From Bacillota bacterium (lineage in GTDB: Bacteria; Bacillota; Clostridia; Peptostreptococcales; Anaerovoracaceae), in NCBI GenBank assembly GCA_017621195.1, contig JAGATO010000171.1, positions 1 through 21,439 on the forward strand: a DNA stretch of 21,439 nucleotides, in the 5' to 3' direction. Within the stretch, counting starts at the first letter, position 1. Each line of letters opens with the position of its first letter. Made by a program: the position numbers and the translations under genes. The notes under the pieces are model-generated. The model made no database searches. It was not told where the DNA came from and was given only the letters and a program-made list of their open reading frames with translations. This document shows positions 1 through 6,752 of this stretch, in pieces.

Positions 1-276
1 ATAGGCAAGCACATCTCTTCCCAGATTGTCGGTACCCAGCCAGTGTTCCGACGACGGTGCGTTGAATACCAGATTTCTGGACGCCGCAATATCGGTGGTC
101 TTAAACGGCATCAGCACAGGGCCGAAGATGGCCATCAGGGCGAAAAATCCGATGATGACAATGCCGACGCGGGCCATTTTGTTGGACCAGACCTCCCGGA
201 GAAACTGCCGGGTCTTCATTTTTCGGAGATCCCGTTTCAGGCGACCTGTTTCAAACCGTTCGCTTCGATTTCCCAT
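1..276 (-). CDS. DppC/OppC-family peptide ABC transporter permease (partial, N-terminal 92 residues)
   Basis: Inner-membrane permease of a dipeptide/oligopeptide ABC importer; only the N-terminus is in the window because the gene runs off the left edge. Read from an ATG at 276, the frame is open to base 1. It shows the family hallmarks in order: a charged N-terminus, a first membrane helix around residues 37-55 (ARVGIVIIGFFALMAIF), and the OppC_N signature HWLGTDNLGRDVLAY at residues 78-92. No good ribosome site precedes the ATG, because the upstream bases belong to the truncated binding-protein gene, which overlaps this start by 26 bp in another frame. Such operons normally carry a DppB/OppB permease between the binding protein and this gene; here it is absent. 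Family assignment is firm; whether the gene is still expressed is uncertain. Confidence 0.85.
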   Translation of the reverse strand, partial: MGNRSERFETGRLKRDLRKMKTRQFLREVWSNKMARVGIVIIGFFALMAIFGPVLMPFKTTDIAASRNLVFNAPSSEHWLGTDNLGRDVLAY

Positions 277-1309
277 ATCCTGCGTTATCCAGCAGTTCAT
301 TGGCCTTGGCAATATCCAGATCTCTCTTCTCTGCCGGCGTGTAGATGAAACCTTCATTGCTTACCGCGCCGTAAGCCACCTCTGCCAATCCGCCGTAGCT
401 CATTTCCACGGCCAGTTCCTTGTCTACGCAGTAATCGATGGCATGACGGATGGTTTTGTCCGCGCACAGTTCATCCAGCAGATTGTATCCCATGTACTCG
501 AAGTCAAAGGAGCCGTAGGCACCGGCTTCGATACCGGGCGTTCCGCTCAGCGAATCCAGCTGGGTCTTTTCGAGAGAATATGCCGCATCCACTTCGCCCA
601 GCTTCAGCGCCTGTGCAATGGCATCATAGTTGTCGTATTCGGTGAATACCAATACGTCGATCACCGGAACATCGCCCCAGTAATCCGCGTTCTTCACGAA
701 GGCAATGCTGCCGTTGCCGCTTCTCTCCGGACTGTAGATGAACGGACCGGAACCGATCACTTCGTTGGGTTCATAGTTGAATACGTCTTCCACGCCGCTC
801 CAGATGTGTTCGGGCAGAATCGAAATGATCTGGTACAGCATATCCGGCTTGGCGTTTTCGCAGGTGAATACTACCGTGAAATCATCGGGACATTCGATGG
901 ATACGAAACCGGATGCGTGGAGTGAGTACATGTAGCTGTCAATCGCGTTTTCGTAGGTCCACTTGACGTCCGCGGATGTCAGCTGCTCACCGTCGCTGAA
1001 ATACACGTCATCCCGTAAATGGAAGGTCCAAACATTGTCCTCTTCCGTCCAGTCCGTCGCCACTCTCGGGATGGCATTGTAATCCTCGTCGTAGGTGATC
1101 AGCGAATCGTACGTTATGTTCAGCCAGTCGTAGACCATGCTGCTTTCGGTGGTGAAGAAGTTGAAGGTATCGTAGCCACCGGAGGTTGCCACGTTAAAGA
1201 TCACTTCTCCCCCTCCATCTCCGGATGAGCCTCCTCCGCAGGCTGTCATCGAAAACATGAGAAGCAGTGCAAGAAGGCCTGCAACGATTCTGTTTCGGGT
1301 ATTCTTCAT
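251..1309 (-). pseudogene. Peptide ABC transporter substrate-binding lipoprotein (SBP family 5), 3'-truncated
   Basis: Extracytoplasmic DppA/OppA-type solute-binding lipoprotein. A start at 1309 is supported by AAGGAGG eight bases upstream. Residues 1-24 are a lipoprotein signal with lipobox MTAC and lipidation Cys24, followed by a Gly/Ser linker. The body matches family 5: a YDSLITYDEDY segment, WTFHLRDDVYFSDGEQLTSADV at about residues 94-115, and later a segment typical of domain II. The frame stops after 352 residues, just after KANELLDNAGY, a motif that lies around residues 330-400 in full-length members of about 500-550 residues, so roughly 150-200 C-terminal residues are missing. The last codons overlap the start of the permease gene. 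It lies downstream of the LD-carboxypeptidase, consistent with murein-peptide uptake. It is probably non-functional as a binding protein unless an assembly error is responsible. Confidence 0.8.
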
Positions 1310-1328
1310 CTTTCTTTCCTCCTTGTTC

Positions 1329-2276
1329 TTATATCACTCCGGCTTCTAACACCGTGAATGTCTTTTTGTCCGCATCCAGTTCACACATGACGCCCAGCGG
1401 CAGTGTGGCCAGATCCTCTCCGTGCCCCATGGGTAGTCCGTACAGTGCAGGCTTTCCCAGCGGTTCCAGATAATAGGTCAGCACATCCTCCACCGTCGTA
1501 TCGCATACAAACCCCGGTTTGTAATCGTAGGGAACACAGTTTTCGCAATGACCGATCATGAAACCTGCCGCATCCCTCAGCTTTCCTGCATTCCGCAGAT
1601 GGCTCAGCGCGTGGTCCATGATCCAGGGTTCCGCGTCCACATCCTCAAAGAAGAGGATTTTATCCTTGCAGTCGATTTCGTACGGAGTCCCCAGACTGGC
1701 GCAGATCAACGTCAGGCAGCCTCCCACGACGGGTGCTTCACAGGATCCTCCGCAGATGGATGTGAGCCACTTCTTCGGACTGACTTTTTTGATCTCTCCG
1801 GGAGCCTCCGGGATCCCCAGCGTCCTGAAAAAGCTTTCTTTCGTATACTCGCTCAGTTCTTCCTCGTTGAACCGCGCCATCCCCGGGCTGTAGAAGGTGA
1901 CCAGACCGCTGAATTTCTGCATGGCCAGATGCAGAGAAGTGATGTCGCTGAAGCCGGTGAAAATCTTCGGCTTTCTGCGGATCAGGTCGTAATCCAGTTT
2001 GTCGATGATCTGTGCGGATCCGTATCCCCCCTGGGTGACAAAGACCGCATCGATATCGTCCCGTGCGAACATTTCATTGATATCATCCGCCCGGTCCTGT
2101 TCGCTGGCTGCGGTGAAGCCCTTGGTCTTGTTCACGTTTTCCCCGATGACCACCCGATATCCCAGGCTTTCCAGGTATTCCTTCGCCCGGTCGATTTCGC
2201 TACGGTTCTCCGATGGGCTTGCCGGGGATACAACACCGATGGTATCTCCCATTCCCAGATGTTTTGCTTTGATCAT
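1329..2276 (-). CDS. LD-carboxypeptidase, peptidase family S66 (LdcA/MccF-like)
   Basis: Cytoplasmic serine carboxypeptidase of family S66, which removes the terminal D-Ala from murein tetrapeptides (LdcA) or cleaves microcin C-like amides (MccF). The 315 residues match the usual length. Visible motifs: N-terminal GDTIGVVSPASP, QGGYGSAQ at 82-89, the nucleophile Ser110 in TGFSDIT, Glu211 in LFFEDVD, and His285 in PMGHGED, which together give the family's Ser-Glu-His triad. The start at 2276 follows GAGGAGGGAG and lies one base after the stop of the small upstream gene, so translation is probably coupled. The peptide ABC transporter lipoprotein follows directly, pointing to cell-wall peptide recycling. 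LdcA versus MccF cannot be settled from sequence inspection alone. Confidence 0.92.
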   Translation of the reverse strand: MIKAKHLGMGDTIGVVSPASPSENRSEIDRAKEYLESLGYRVVIGENVNKTKGFTAASEQDRADDINEMFARDDIDAVFVTQGGYGSAQIIDKLDYDLIRRKPKIFTGFSDITSLHLAMQKFSGLVTFYSPGMARFNEEELSEYTKESFFRTLGIPEAPGEIKKVSPKKWLTSICGGSCEAPVVGGCLTLICASLGTPYEIDCKDKILFFEDVDAEPWIMDHALSHLRNAGKLRDAAGFMIGHCENCVPYDYKPGFVCDTTVEDVLTYYLEPLGKPALYGLPMGHGEDLATLPLGVMCELDADKKTFTVLEAGVI

Positions 2277-2277
2277 T

Positions 2278-2535
2278 TCAGCCGTTCTCCCTCCTCTCTG
2301 AAGTCGATATCTTTCGCCGGTTCAACTCGATACAGAGCATGGTGAGCACCGTTCCATACTCCGTCTGTATGGTAAAAATGCCCGGTCCCTGTTTCATCCT
2401 GAGCAGAGTGCCGATTCCACAGCTCAGCGCTATGCAAACGGAGGACAGGCTGACCATGGCTCTTTTTTCCTGTTTGTACCGGTACCGTGAAATCCGCCTG
2501 CGTATTTCCTGCATTCTCATACTGCAGTCCCTCAA
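2278..2535 (-). CDS. Small single-pass membrane protein, resembles a shortened copy of the sigma-factor tail domain
   Basis: An 85-residue protein read from a TTG at 2535, chosen because AAAGGAGG sits eight bases upstream; an ATG at 2520 is the alternative. It has a basic amphipathic N-terminus (residues 1-26, rich in Arg/Lys/Gln), one hydrophobic stretch at about 27-45 (MVSLSSVCIALSCGIGTLL), a short outer segment, then YGTVLTMLCIELNRRK and a charged end. The plan (basic helix, membrane segment, short loop, second hydrophobic piece ending in Arg/Lys) resembles the C-terminal half of the sigma protein encoded at 3935-4849, but the second helix looks shortened by a deletion. The stop is one base from the LD-carboxypeptidase start, which supports it being a real first gene of that operon. 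Function unknown. Confidence 0.5.
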   Translation of the reverse strand: MRDCSMRMQEIRRRISRYRYKQEKRAMVSLSSVCIALSCGIGTLLRMKQGPGIFTIQTEYGTVLTMLCIELNRRKISTSERRENG

Positions 2536-2591
2536 GAAACCGACCTCCTTTCTTTTCCTGCATTCTCTAGACTATAAAGGCAGAAAAAGAA

Positions 2592-2620
2592 AAAAACTTC
2601 CACATCATGCAGAAGTTTTT
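2592..2620 (-). terminator. Rho-independent terminator of the sigma/PrsW operon
   Basis: On the minus strand AAAAACTTC and GAAGTTTTT form a 9-bp stem around an 11-base loop, followed by TTTTTTTCTTTTT. It lies 55 bases after the PrsW stop and separates that operon from the LD-carboxypeptidase operon. Confidence 0.8.
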
Positions 2621-2674
2621 AAGGAATTTTTTGAACATTTTTCAGTTTCCCCTGATCTTGCGATTCTCATTGTA

Positions 2675-3316
2675 TCATTCCAGCTCGATATGTACCTTCG
2701 GCAAAAGAATCCGCAATCCGAAGATGCAGAGGATCAGCGCTGACGGAAACATGTATCCGATCGCCTGCCACACGCCGTCTGCCGTCACCAGCAAATTATA
2801 GATGGCGTGGAATACGATGCAGGCCCCCAGAATCCCGACGGTTCCGGTAACAGCAAGCCAGCGCTGGCGAAACACGTAGGCGATGCCATAGCCCACGGCA
2901 ATGCCGCACAAGATGTGAATGGATACGGCTGACAGGCCGCGGATCAGAAGGAACGAAAAATTCCCGGCTCCGTTTTCCGACAGGTAGCAAACGTTCTCAA
3001 AGGTGGCGAAGCCGACGGCGATAGAGATTGCCGCCGGCGTGATTTCCCGCGGCTCCGGCTCAAAGATGAGGATGAAAAACAACAGCGGCACCAGCTTCAG
3101 CGCCTCTTCGCAGACCGGAGAAATTTCGATGGATGCAGTCACGCCGTCCACCTGATACAACACCATGAAAAAGCTGTTCACGTACGCCGATATCATGCAG
3201 ATTCCCATGCCGAGGCAGAGAAACAGGGTATTCCTCCGCTGCGTTCCCTTTACAAAGAGCAGAGAAAGCAATAGCGGTACGGAGATGCAGATAAGTACAT
3301 TTTCAATATAGGTCAA
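2675..3316 (-). CDS. PrsW-family glutamic-type intramembrane protease
   Basis: Polytopic membrane protease related to B. subtilis PrsW, which makes the first cut in the anti-sigma factor RsiW. All PrsW motifs are present, numbered from the TTG start: EExxK as Glu70-Glu71-Ala-Leu-Lys74, GFATFEN with Glu107-Asn108, His134 in SIHILCG, and His170 in FHAIYN. About seven hydrophobic segments fill the 213 residues, the normal family size. I chose TTG at 3316 over the ATG at 3358 because AAGGGAGGTG lies eight bases before it and the TTGA overlap with the upstream stop suggests coupled translation. It is the last gene of an operon with a membrane-tailed sigma factor and a polytopic protein, so its likely substrate is encoded beside it. 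Substrate is inference; family is secure. Confidence 0.9.
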   Translation of the reverse strand: MTYIENVLICISVPLLLSLLFVKGTQRRNTLFLCLGMGICMISAYVNSFFMVLYQVDGVTASIEISPVCEEALKLVPLLFFILIFEPEPREITPAAISIAVGFATFENVCYLSENGAGNFSFLLIRGLSAVSIHILCGIAVGYGIAYVFRQRWLAVTGTVGILGACIVFHAIYNLLVTADGVWQAIGYMFPSALILCIFGLRILLPKVHIELE

Positions 3317-3942
3317 GGCTGCAGCACCTCCCTTCTGATCATCCAGAACAGGCTCCACAGGCTCACGGTAAACAGAATATCCACTGCGAAGTACAGGTTA
3401 AACGTACTGAAGTCCGAAATGTATTCCGAAACGAAATATACCAGAATCTGAAGGATAATCACGGCGATCATCATCCGATCGAAGACTGACGAAGGCGTAC
3501 CGGACAGATGGGCGCGTCGGATATTGACGACCGAAAGATACACGATGGCTCCTGCAATCGCGCCGAACGCGAGGGACATGAGGACGGAATTTCCCATGAC
3601 CTCGCTGTGCACTGAAGCCGCCAGAACCAACAGCGCCGCCACTGCCGGAACCGGCTGAATGGCTCTGTTTTTCCATTCCTGCCGCAGCATGACGAGGAAA
3701 AGGAAGAACAGGTATCCGGCCATCCAGGAAATTTCGGATACGTAAAAGATACGCGGAATGTCTCCGATGATCGTAAGATGAAGCATGTAAAACAGCGTTC
3801 CCAGCATGATCGAGCCATAGGCGCAGGACAGCACCATCAACTTTCTACTGGAATACCTCAACCCGGCAGCACCGGACACGATCATCATGATCAGCAGCAA
3901 CATCGTCTGAAACACGTTATCAAAGATTTCGAAGTTATTCAT
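3313..3942 (-). CDS. Polytopic membrane protein of unknown function, middle gene of the sigma/PrsW operon
   Basis: A 209-residue integral membrane protein with about seven hydrophobic helices (for example MLLLIMMIVSGAAGL near 14-28, ISWMAGYLFFLFLVML near 72-87, SLAFGAIAGAIVYLSVV near 123-139, and a C-terminal FAVDILFTVSLWSLFWMI) and short charged loops. I recognise no catalytic motif or named family. The ATG at 3942 follows AAGGAG and overlaps the sigma gene's end by eight bases; the stop TGA overlaps the TTG start of PrsW, so all three genes are probably co-translated. Being held between a membrane-tailed sigma factor and its candidate protease, a sensor or scaffold role is plausible but unproven. 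Confidence 0.8.
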   Translation of the reverse strand: MNNFEIFDNVFQTMLLLIMMIVSGAAGLRYSSRKLMVLSCAYGSIMLGTLFYMLHLTIIGDIPRIFYVSEISWMAGYLFFLFLVMLRQEWKNRAIQPVPAVAALLVLAASVHSEVMGNSVLMSLAFGAIAGAIVYLSVVNIRRAHLSGTPSSVFDRMMIAVIILQILVYFVSEYISDFSTFNLYFAVDILFTVSLWSLFWMIRREVLQP

Positions 3943-4309
3943 TCCCGTCAGGCTCCTTCGATTCAGACTCTTGCATCTGTCGCTGCTGCCTGCGGTGGAT
4001 GACGTAAAGGAGCAGGGTTACGCAGACCCCCAGGAAAAAGGCAAAGATGCCCATCATCACATAGCCCAGCGCCTCGCTCCCCGCCAACAGGCTGGCCGTC
4101 CCCGATGTGTGGGATACCGATGCTTCGCCGAACCCGGAGGCAATCTGCGGCATTGCGCTGCCGACGTTCACCAGAAGGCACAGACACGCCGCCAGGCTTG
4201 CTCCGCTCAGAACAGTCATACGCATTTTGTGTCTTGTTCTCTTCTGTTCTTCTTTTATCTTTTCTGTGCGCTTCCGAACCAGAGCCGCACGTTCCTCATT
4301 TGTCCGCAT
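3935..4309 (-). CDS. Possible internally initiated product: the membrane tail alone (124 residues)
   Basis: Met181 of the sigma fusion (ATG at 4309) is preceded by GAAGGA with a seven-base spacer, a near-ideal ribosome site inside the sigma frame. From memory, clostridial genomes often carry a separate small two-helix protein beginning MRTNEER directly after an ECF sigma gene, so the fusion may have arisen by loss of the sigma stop codon while the old start was kept. The free tail could be made as well as the fusion. Expression is inferred, not shown. Confidence 0.4.
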   Translation of the reverse strand: MRTNEERAALVRKRTEKIKEEQKRTRHKMRMTVLSGASLAACLCLLVNVGSAMPQIASGFGEASVSHTSGTASLLAGSEALGYVMMGIFAFFLGVCVTLLLYVIHRRQQRQMQESESKEPDGNE

Positions 4310-4849
4310 AATCAAATCCTTCTTTCCCAGTATACTCTTCAGGCTCTGCTTTCCCCGATAAACCAGCTTGGTGATCTGGCTTTCTGATTTTCCCATAACG
4401 GACGCAGCCTGTCGGTAGCTCATATCCTCAAAGTATACCAGATACAGCGCTTCTCGATAATCCTCCTTCAGCTTCTCCATGGCCTGATACAGATATCGTT
4501 TCCGTTCCTCACCGAAAAACGGCGCTTCCGCCAACGCTTCGTCCTTCGGCTCGAAGGTCAGCTCCTCCAGACTGAGAAGCCGCAGCCGGTGTTTCTTCCG
4601 GTGCCGTCCGGCGAGATTTCTCCCGATCCTGAACAGATATCCCTTGAAGCTTCCCTGTTCGCCGATCGGTCGGGCCTTGGCAAACATCAGGGCGAAGGCC
4701 TCGATCATCAGGTCTTCTGCCTCCTGAAGGTCGCCGAGAAATCCATGTATGTATAATGTAAGCGTATCACCATACCGCGCCACCAACTCATCCGCCGCCG
4801 TTTCGTCCCCGGCAAGATACTGCTGGTACAGCTTTTCATCTCCCGTCAC
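3935..4849 (-). CDS. ECF-like RNA polymerase sigma factor fused to a two-helix membrane tail
   Basis: A 304-residue protein. Residues 10-90 are sigma region 2 (ELVARYGDTLTLYIHGFLGD, DLMIEAFALMFAKA, GYLFRIGRNLA) and residues 112-175 are region 4 with the helix-turn-helix MSYRQAASVMGKSESQITKL, so it should direct RNA polymerase to a specific promoter set. An ordinary ECF sigma would end near residue 178. Here the frame continues through a basic coiled segment (182-209), a first membrane helix (about 210-230), a Ser/Gly-rich loop (231-260), a second helix (about 261-284) and a charged tail. The sigma domain would therefore be membrane-anchored. It is first in an operon with a membrane protein and PrsW. 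No separate anti-sigma gene is visible nearby, so the tail may act as one in cis. Confidence 0.85.
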   Translation of the reverse strand: MTGDEKLYQQYLAGDETAADELVARYGDTLTLYIHGFLGDLQEAEDLMIEAFALMFAKARPIGEQGSFKGYLFRIGRNLAGRHRKKHRLRLLSLEELTFEPKDEALAEAPFFGEERKRYLYQAMEKLKEDYREALYLVYFEDMSYRQAASVMGKSESQITKLVYRGKQSLKSILGKKDLIMRTNEERAALVRKRTEKIKEEQKRTRHKMRMTVLSGASLAACLCLLVNVGSAMPQIASGFGEASVSHTSGTASLLAGSEALGYVMMGIFAFFLGVCVTLLLYVIHRRQQRQMQESESKEPDGNE

Positions 4850-4961
4850 AGTAGTGTCCTTCTTCCATCAAAATATTGAAAAACCGCTGTGTCCAAAAAG
4901 GGAGAAAAACTCCCCTTCCCGATATCGCCGCTCTCATTTAAATCGTTTGTTCTAAATATAA

Positions 4962-4991
4962 ATTATAACCCAAAGCGATCACCAAGTTCAA
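4962..4991 (-). promoter_or_regulatory. Sigma-A-type promoter of the sigma/PrsW operon
   Basis: On the minus strand TTGAAC (4991-4986), an 18-base spacer and TATAAT (4967-4962) lie about 110 bases before the sigma start. A palindrome GTACG-TTCA-CGTAC at 4992-5005 lies directly upstream of the -35 box and could be an operator. Confidence 0.6.
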
Positions 4992-5063
4992 GTACGTTCA
5001 CGTACATTGAAGCAATATCATTCATCTGTTGGAATTTCAATGGACAAAGCTAATCGAAACTTC

Positions 5064-5092
5064 GCATAATCCTTCTTTCTACCGCATACGTT
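5064..5092 (+). promoter_or_regulatory. Sigma-E-type sporulation promoter of spoIIID
   Basis: GCATAAT (5064-5070), a 14-base spacer, and CATACGTT (5085-5092) match the mother-cell sigma-E pattern (about KMATATT, 14-15 bases, CATACANT). B. subtilis spoIIID is known to be transcribed by sigma-E, so site and gene agree. The start of transcription would be about 45 bases before the ATG. Confidence 0.55.
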
Positions 5093-5143
5093 GTCATAGA
5101 TGCGACGTAATCAGTGACATGTAAGGTGGTGACTATCTGGGAA

Positions 5144-5401
5144 ATGAAGGATTACATAGAAGAACGGGTACTGGAACTGGCAAAGTACATTTTAGATACA
5201 AAAGCGACGGTACGGGCGGCGGCGGTCAAATTCCGCGTCAGCAAGAGCACCGTACATAAGGACGTCACCGAACGTCTGGCGGAGATCAATCCTGCTCTGG
5301 CTCATCAGGTAAAACAGGTATTGGACGGAAACAAGGCCGAACGCCACATCCGCGGCGGGATGGCCACCCGGGAAAAATACCTGCACAAAGAACAACAGTG
5401 A
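5144..5401 (+). CDS. spoIIID: Stage III sporulation transcriptional regulator SpoIIID
   Basis: Mother-cell DNA-binding protein that switches sigma-E genes on or off during endospore formation. The 85 residues from ATG 5144 follow the B. subtilis protein closely from end to end: MKDYIEERVLELAKYI, then the helix-turn-helix with VSKSTVHKDVTERL, INPALAHQVKQVL, and the basic C-terminal RHIRGGMATREKY. The start is set by this conservation; an upstream in-frame ATG at 5114 would add ten residues not seen in the family. AAGGTGGT lies 13 bases before the ATG, a rather long spacing. The gene stands alone, with a sigma-E-like promoter before it and a bidirectional terminator after it. It marks the host as a spore former. 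Confidence 0.97.
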   Translation: MKDYIEERVLELAKYILDTKATVRAAAVKFRVSKSTVHKDVTERLAEINPALAHQVKQVLDGNKAERHIRGGMATREKYLHKEQQ

Positions 5402-5404
5402 ACA

Positions 5405-5450
5405 AAAACGCCGCCGATCTGACCTTTCCGATCAGCCATCGGCAGCGTTT
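5405..5450. terminator. Bidirectional terminator between spoIIID and the acetyltransferase gene
   Basis: AAACGCCGCCGAT (5406-5418) pairs with ATCGGCAGCGTTT (5438-5450) with one mismatch. Read on the minus strand it ends in GCGTTTTTGTT, ending the acetyltransferase transcript; on the plus strand it ends in GCGTTTGCTATTT and would serve spoIIID. Confidence 0.75.
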
Positions 5451-5471
5451 GCTATTTCTCGATTTGTTTGG

Positions 5472-5960
5472 CTACAGCGTCAACACCATGTCGTACCAGA
5501 CCACACCGCCGTGGACGGAATCGGACACGCCTTTGTTTTCGTAGCCAAATTTTTCGTAATAGTGGATCAGCTTATCCTTACAGGTCAGGACCATGTGCTT
5601 GCGCCCTGCCTTTCTTGATTCTTCGATCAGGCGATTCATCAGCTGCTCCGCATAGCCGCGGCGCTGAAAGTCCGGATGGGTGGCAAGTCCAAATACCGTC
5701 TGGTTTTCTCCGTTCGGTTCGTGACCGCCGTCCGGCTCATACAGTTCATCGCAGATGAAGGGCCGGTTGGTGACGCAGCCGTTGATCAGCGCAACGATGA
5801 CGCCGTCCACCTCTCCCACGAAAAAGCTGTCGGGAAAGGTCTTGATTCGGTAAGCGAAGGACTCTCGCGTAGCCGCCTCTGCTTCCGGAAAGCACAGGCT
5901 TTCCACTTCTGTGACTCTGTCCAGATCTTCGGGACGTACTTTTCTGATATGCAGTTCCAT
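5472..5960 (-). CDS. GNAT-family N-acetyltransferase
   Basis: Acetyl-CoA-dependent N-acyltransferase of 162 residues, the usual single-domain size. It opens with MELHIRKVRPEDLDRV, typical of the family, and has the acetyl-CoA pyrophosphate-binding motif A near residues 88-105 (VFGLATHPDFQRRGYAEQLM, with the Q/R-R-G-Y-A turn). The end, with LIHYYEKFGYENKGVS, is the common motif B region. Overall it resembles arylalkylamine-acetyltransferase-like GNATs, but the substrate cannot be read from sequence. AAGGAGGAAG overlaps the stop of the PspC gene and lies just before this ATG, so the two genes form an operon. A bidirectional terminator follows. Confidence 0.9.
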   Translation of the reverse strand: MELHIRKVRPEDLDRVTEVESLCFPEAEAATRESFAYRIKTFPDSFFVGEVDGVIVALINGCVTNRPFICDELYEPDGGHEPNGENQTVFGLATHPDFQRRGYAEQLMNRLIEESRKAGRKHMVLTCKDKLIHYYEKFGYENKGVSDSVHGGVVWYDMVLTL

Positions 5961-5972
5961 GATGCTTCCTCC

Positions 5973-6536
5973 TTATTTTCTCTTGGCGATAACCACCAGA
6001 CCAATGACGATCAGCGCGATCGCCAAAACTAATCTCGTATCGATCCAGGGCATGAACATTTCTAAAATGATGAATGCACCGGCAGCGATCAGACACAGGC
6101 CCAGGATCATAGCTCCACTTCCATTGTTTCTTTTACGTTCACGGCCATAATCGGACAGGTCCTTATGAGGTCTGGCTTCCTTGGGAGCTTCCTTTACTTC
6201 GCCGTCGGGACCCACTTCGTAATCATAGGTCGGACCGCTTTCCGTTTTGTAGGCAGTTCCTTCGCCGGACTGAGCTGTATTTTCAGCAGATCCGGTATAT
6301 GTATACTCATAGGAACTCTGCTGATAATTTCCATCCTTCATGGCGCGGTATTCCGGGCTTTCCGGGATCACAAAAATTGCCACAATGTAAAACAACAGGC
6401 CGGAGAACCCTAACAGTGTCAGGATCACCACGATCAAACGGATGATAATAGGATCGATATCCAGGTATTCCCCGATACCGCCGCAGATCCCCAAAATAGC
6501 TCTGTCATTAGTGGAACGATATAATTTTCTTGTCAT
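5973..6536 (-). CDS. PspC-domain membrane protein
   Basis: A 187-residue membrane protein. Residues 1-60 are a PspC domain: KLYRSTNDRAILGICGGIGEYLDIDP, then a hydrophobic helix (about 34-58) ending in VIPESPEY. A long hydrophilic Glu/Tyr-rich linker (about 65-140) follows, then two closely spaced C-terminal helices (about 142-160 and 166-184) like the membrane regions of LiaI/LiaF-type stress proteins. PspC-domain proteins usually take part in envelope-stress responses, as sensors or partners of the membrane-repair machinery. AAAAGGGGATAAG precedes the ATG. The untranslated leader carries a perfect 7-3-7 palindrome. It is co-transcribed with the acetyltransferase. Confidence 0.88.
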   Translation of the reverse strand: MTRKLYRSTNDRAILGICGGIGEYLDIDPIIIRLIVVILTLLGFSGLLFYIVAIFVIPESPEYRAMKDGNYQQSSYEYTYTGSAENTAQSGEGTAYKTESGPTYDYEVGPDGEVKEAPKEARPHKDLSDYGRERKRNNGSGAMILGLCLIAAGAFIILEMFMPWIDTRLVLAIALIVIGLVVIAKRK

Positions 6537-6561
6537 ACTCTTATCCCCTTTTCCAAACTTC

Positions 6562-6578
6562 CGACAGTAACACTGTCG
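6562..6578. promoter_or_regulatory. Perfect palindrome in the pspC-gene leader, operator or hairpin candidate
   Basis: CGACAGT-AAC-ACTGTCG is a perfect 7-bp inverted repeat with a 3-base centre, ending 25 bases before the PspC ATG. A centre this short suits a protein-binding site better than an RNA hairpin. No regulator can be named. Confidence 0.45.
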
Positions 6579-6689
6579 TACCTCTCTTTTGAAATGATCT
6601 TTCGCAGATATTCTACCATACTATAACAACCTTTGCATGAAAAAATACTTACAGAATGATTACAGTTGCATTTCTTCATCAAAAAGAAA

Positions 6690-6714
6690 AAATGCGGCCC
6701 TTGAAACCGCATTT
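6690..6714 (-). terminator. Rho-independent terminator of the flavodoxin gene
   Basis: On the minus strand AAATGCGG pairs with CCGCATTT around a nine-base loop and runs into TTTTTTCTTTTTG, 39 bases after the flavodoxin stop. Confidence 0.85.
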
Positions 6715-6752
6715 CTTCTGAAGATGTATTGTAACTTAATGTAATGTTAGGC

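Noticed and set aside
26..925. 299-codon open frame on the plus strand
   Set aside because: It lies opposite the binding-protein gene, which has a lipobox, family motifs and a strong ribosome site; the plus-strand product resembles nothing and has no credible start signal.
1548..2345. 265-codon plus-strand frame
   Set aside because: Antisense to the LD-carboxypeptidase, whose catalytic triad is clear; antisense frames of this length are common in moderately GC-rich genes.
2273..2563. 96-codon minus frame overlapping the small membrane protein gene
   Set aside because: The competing frame has a better-placed ribosome site, a membrane helix and a stop one base from the next start; this one is hydrophilic with no recognisable pattern.
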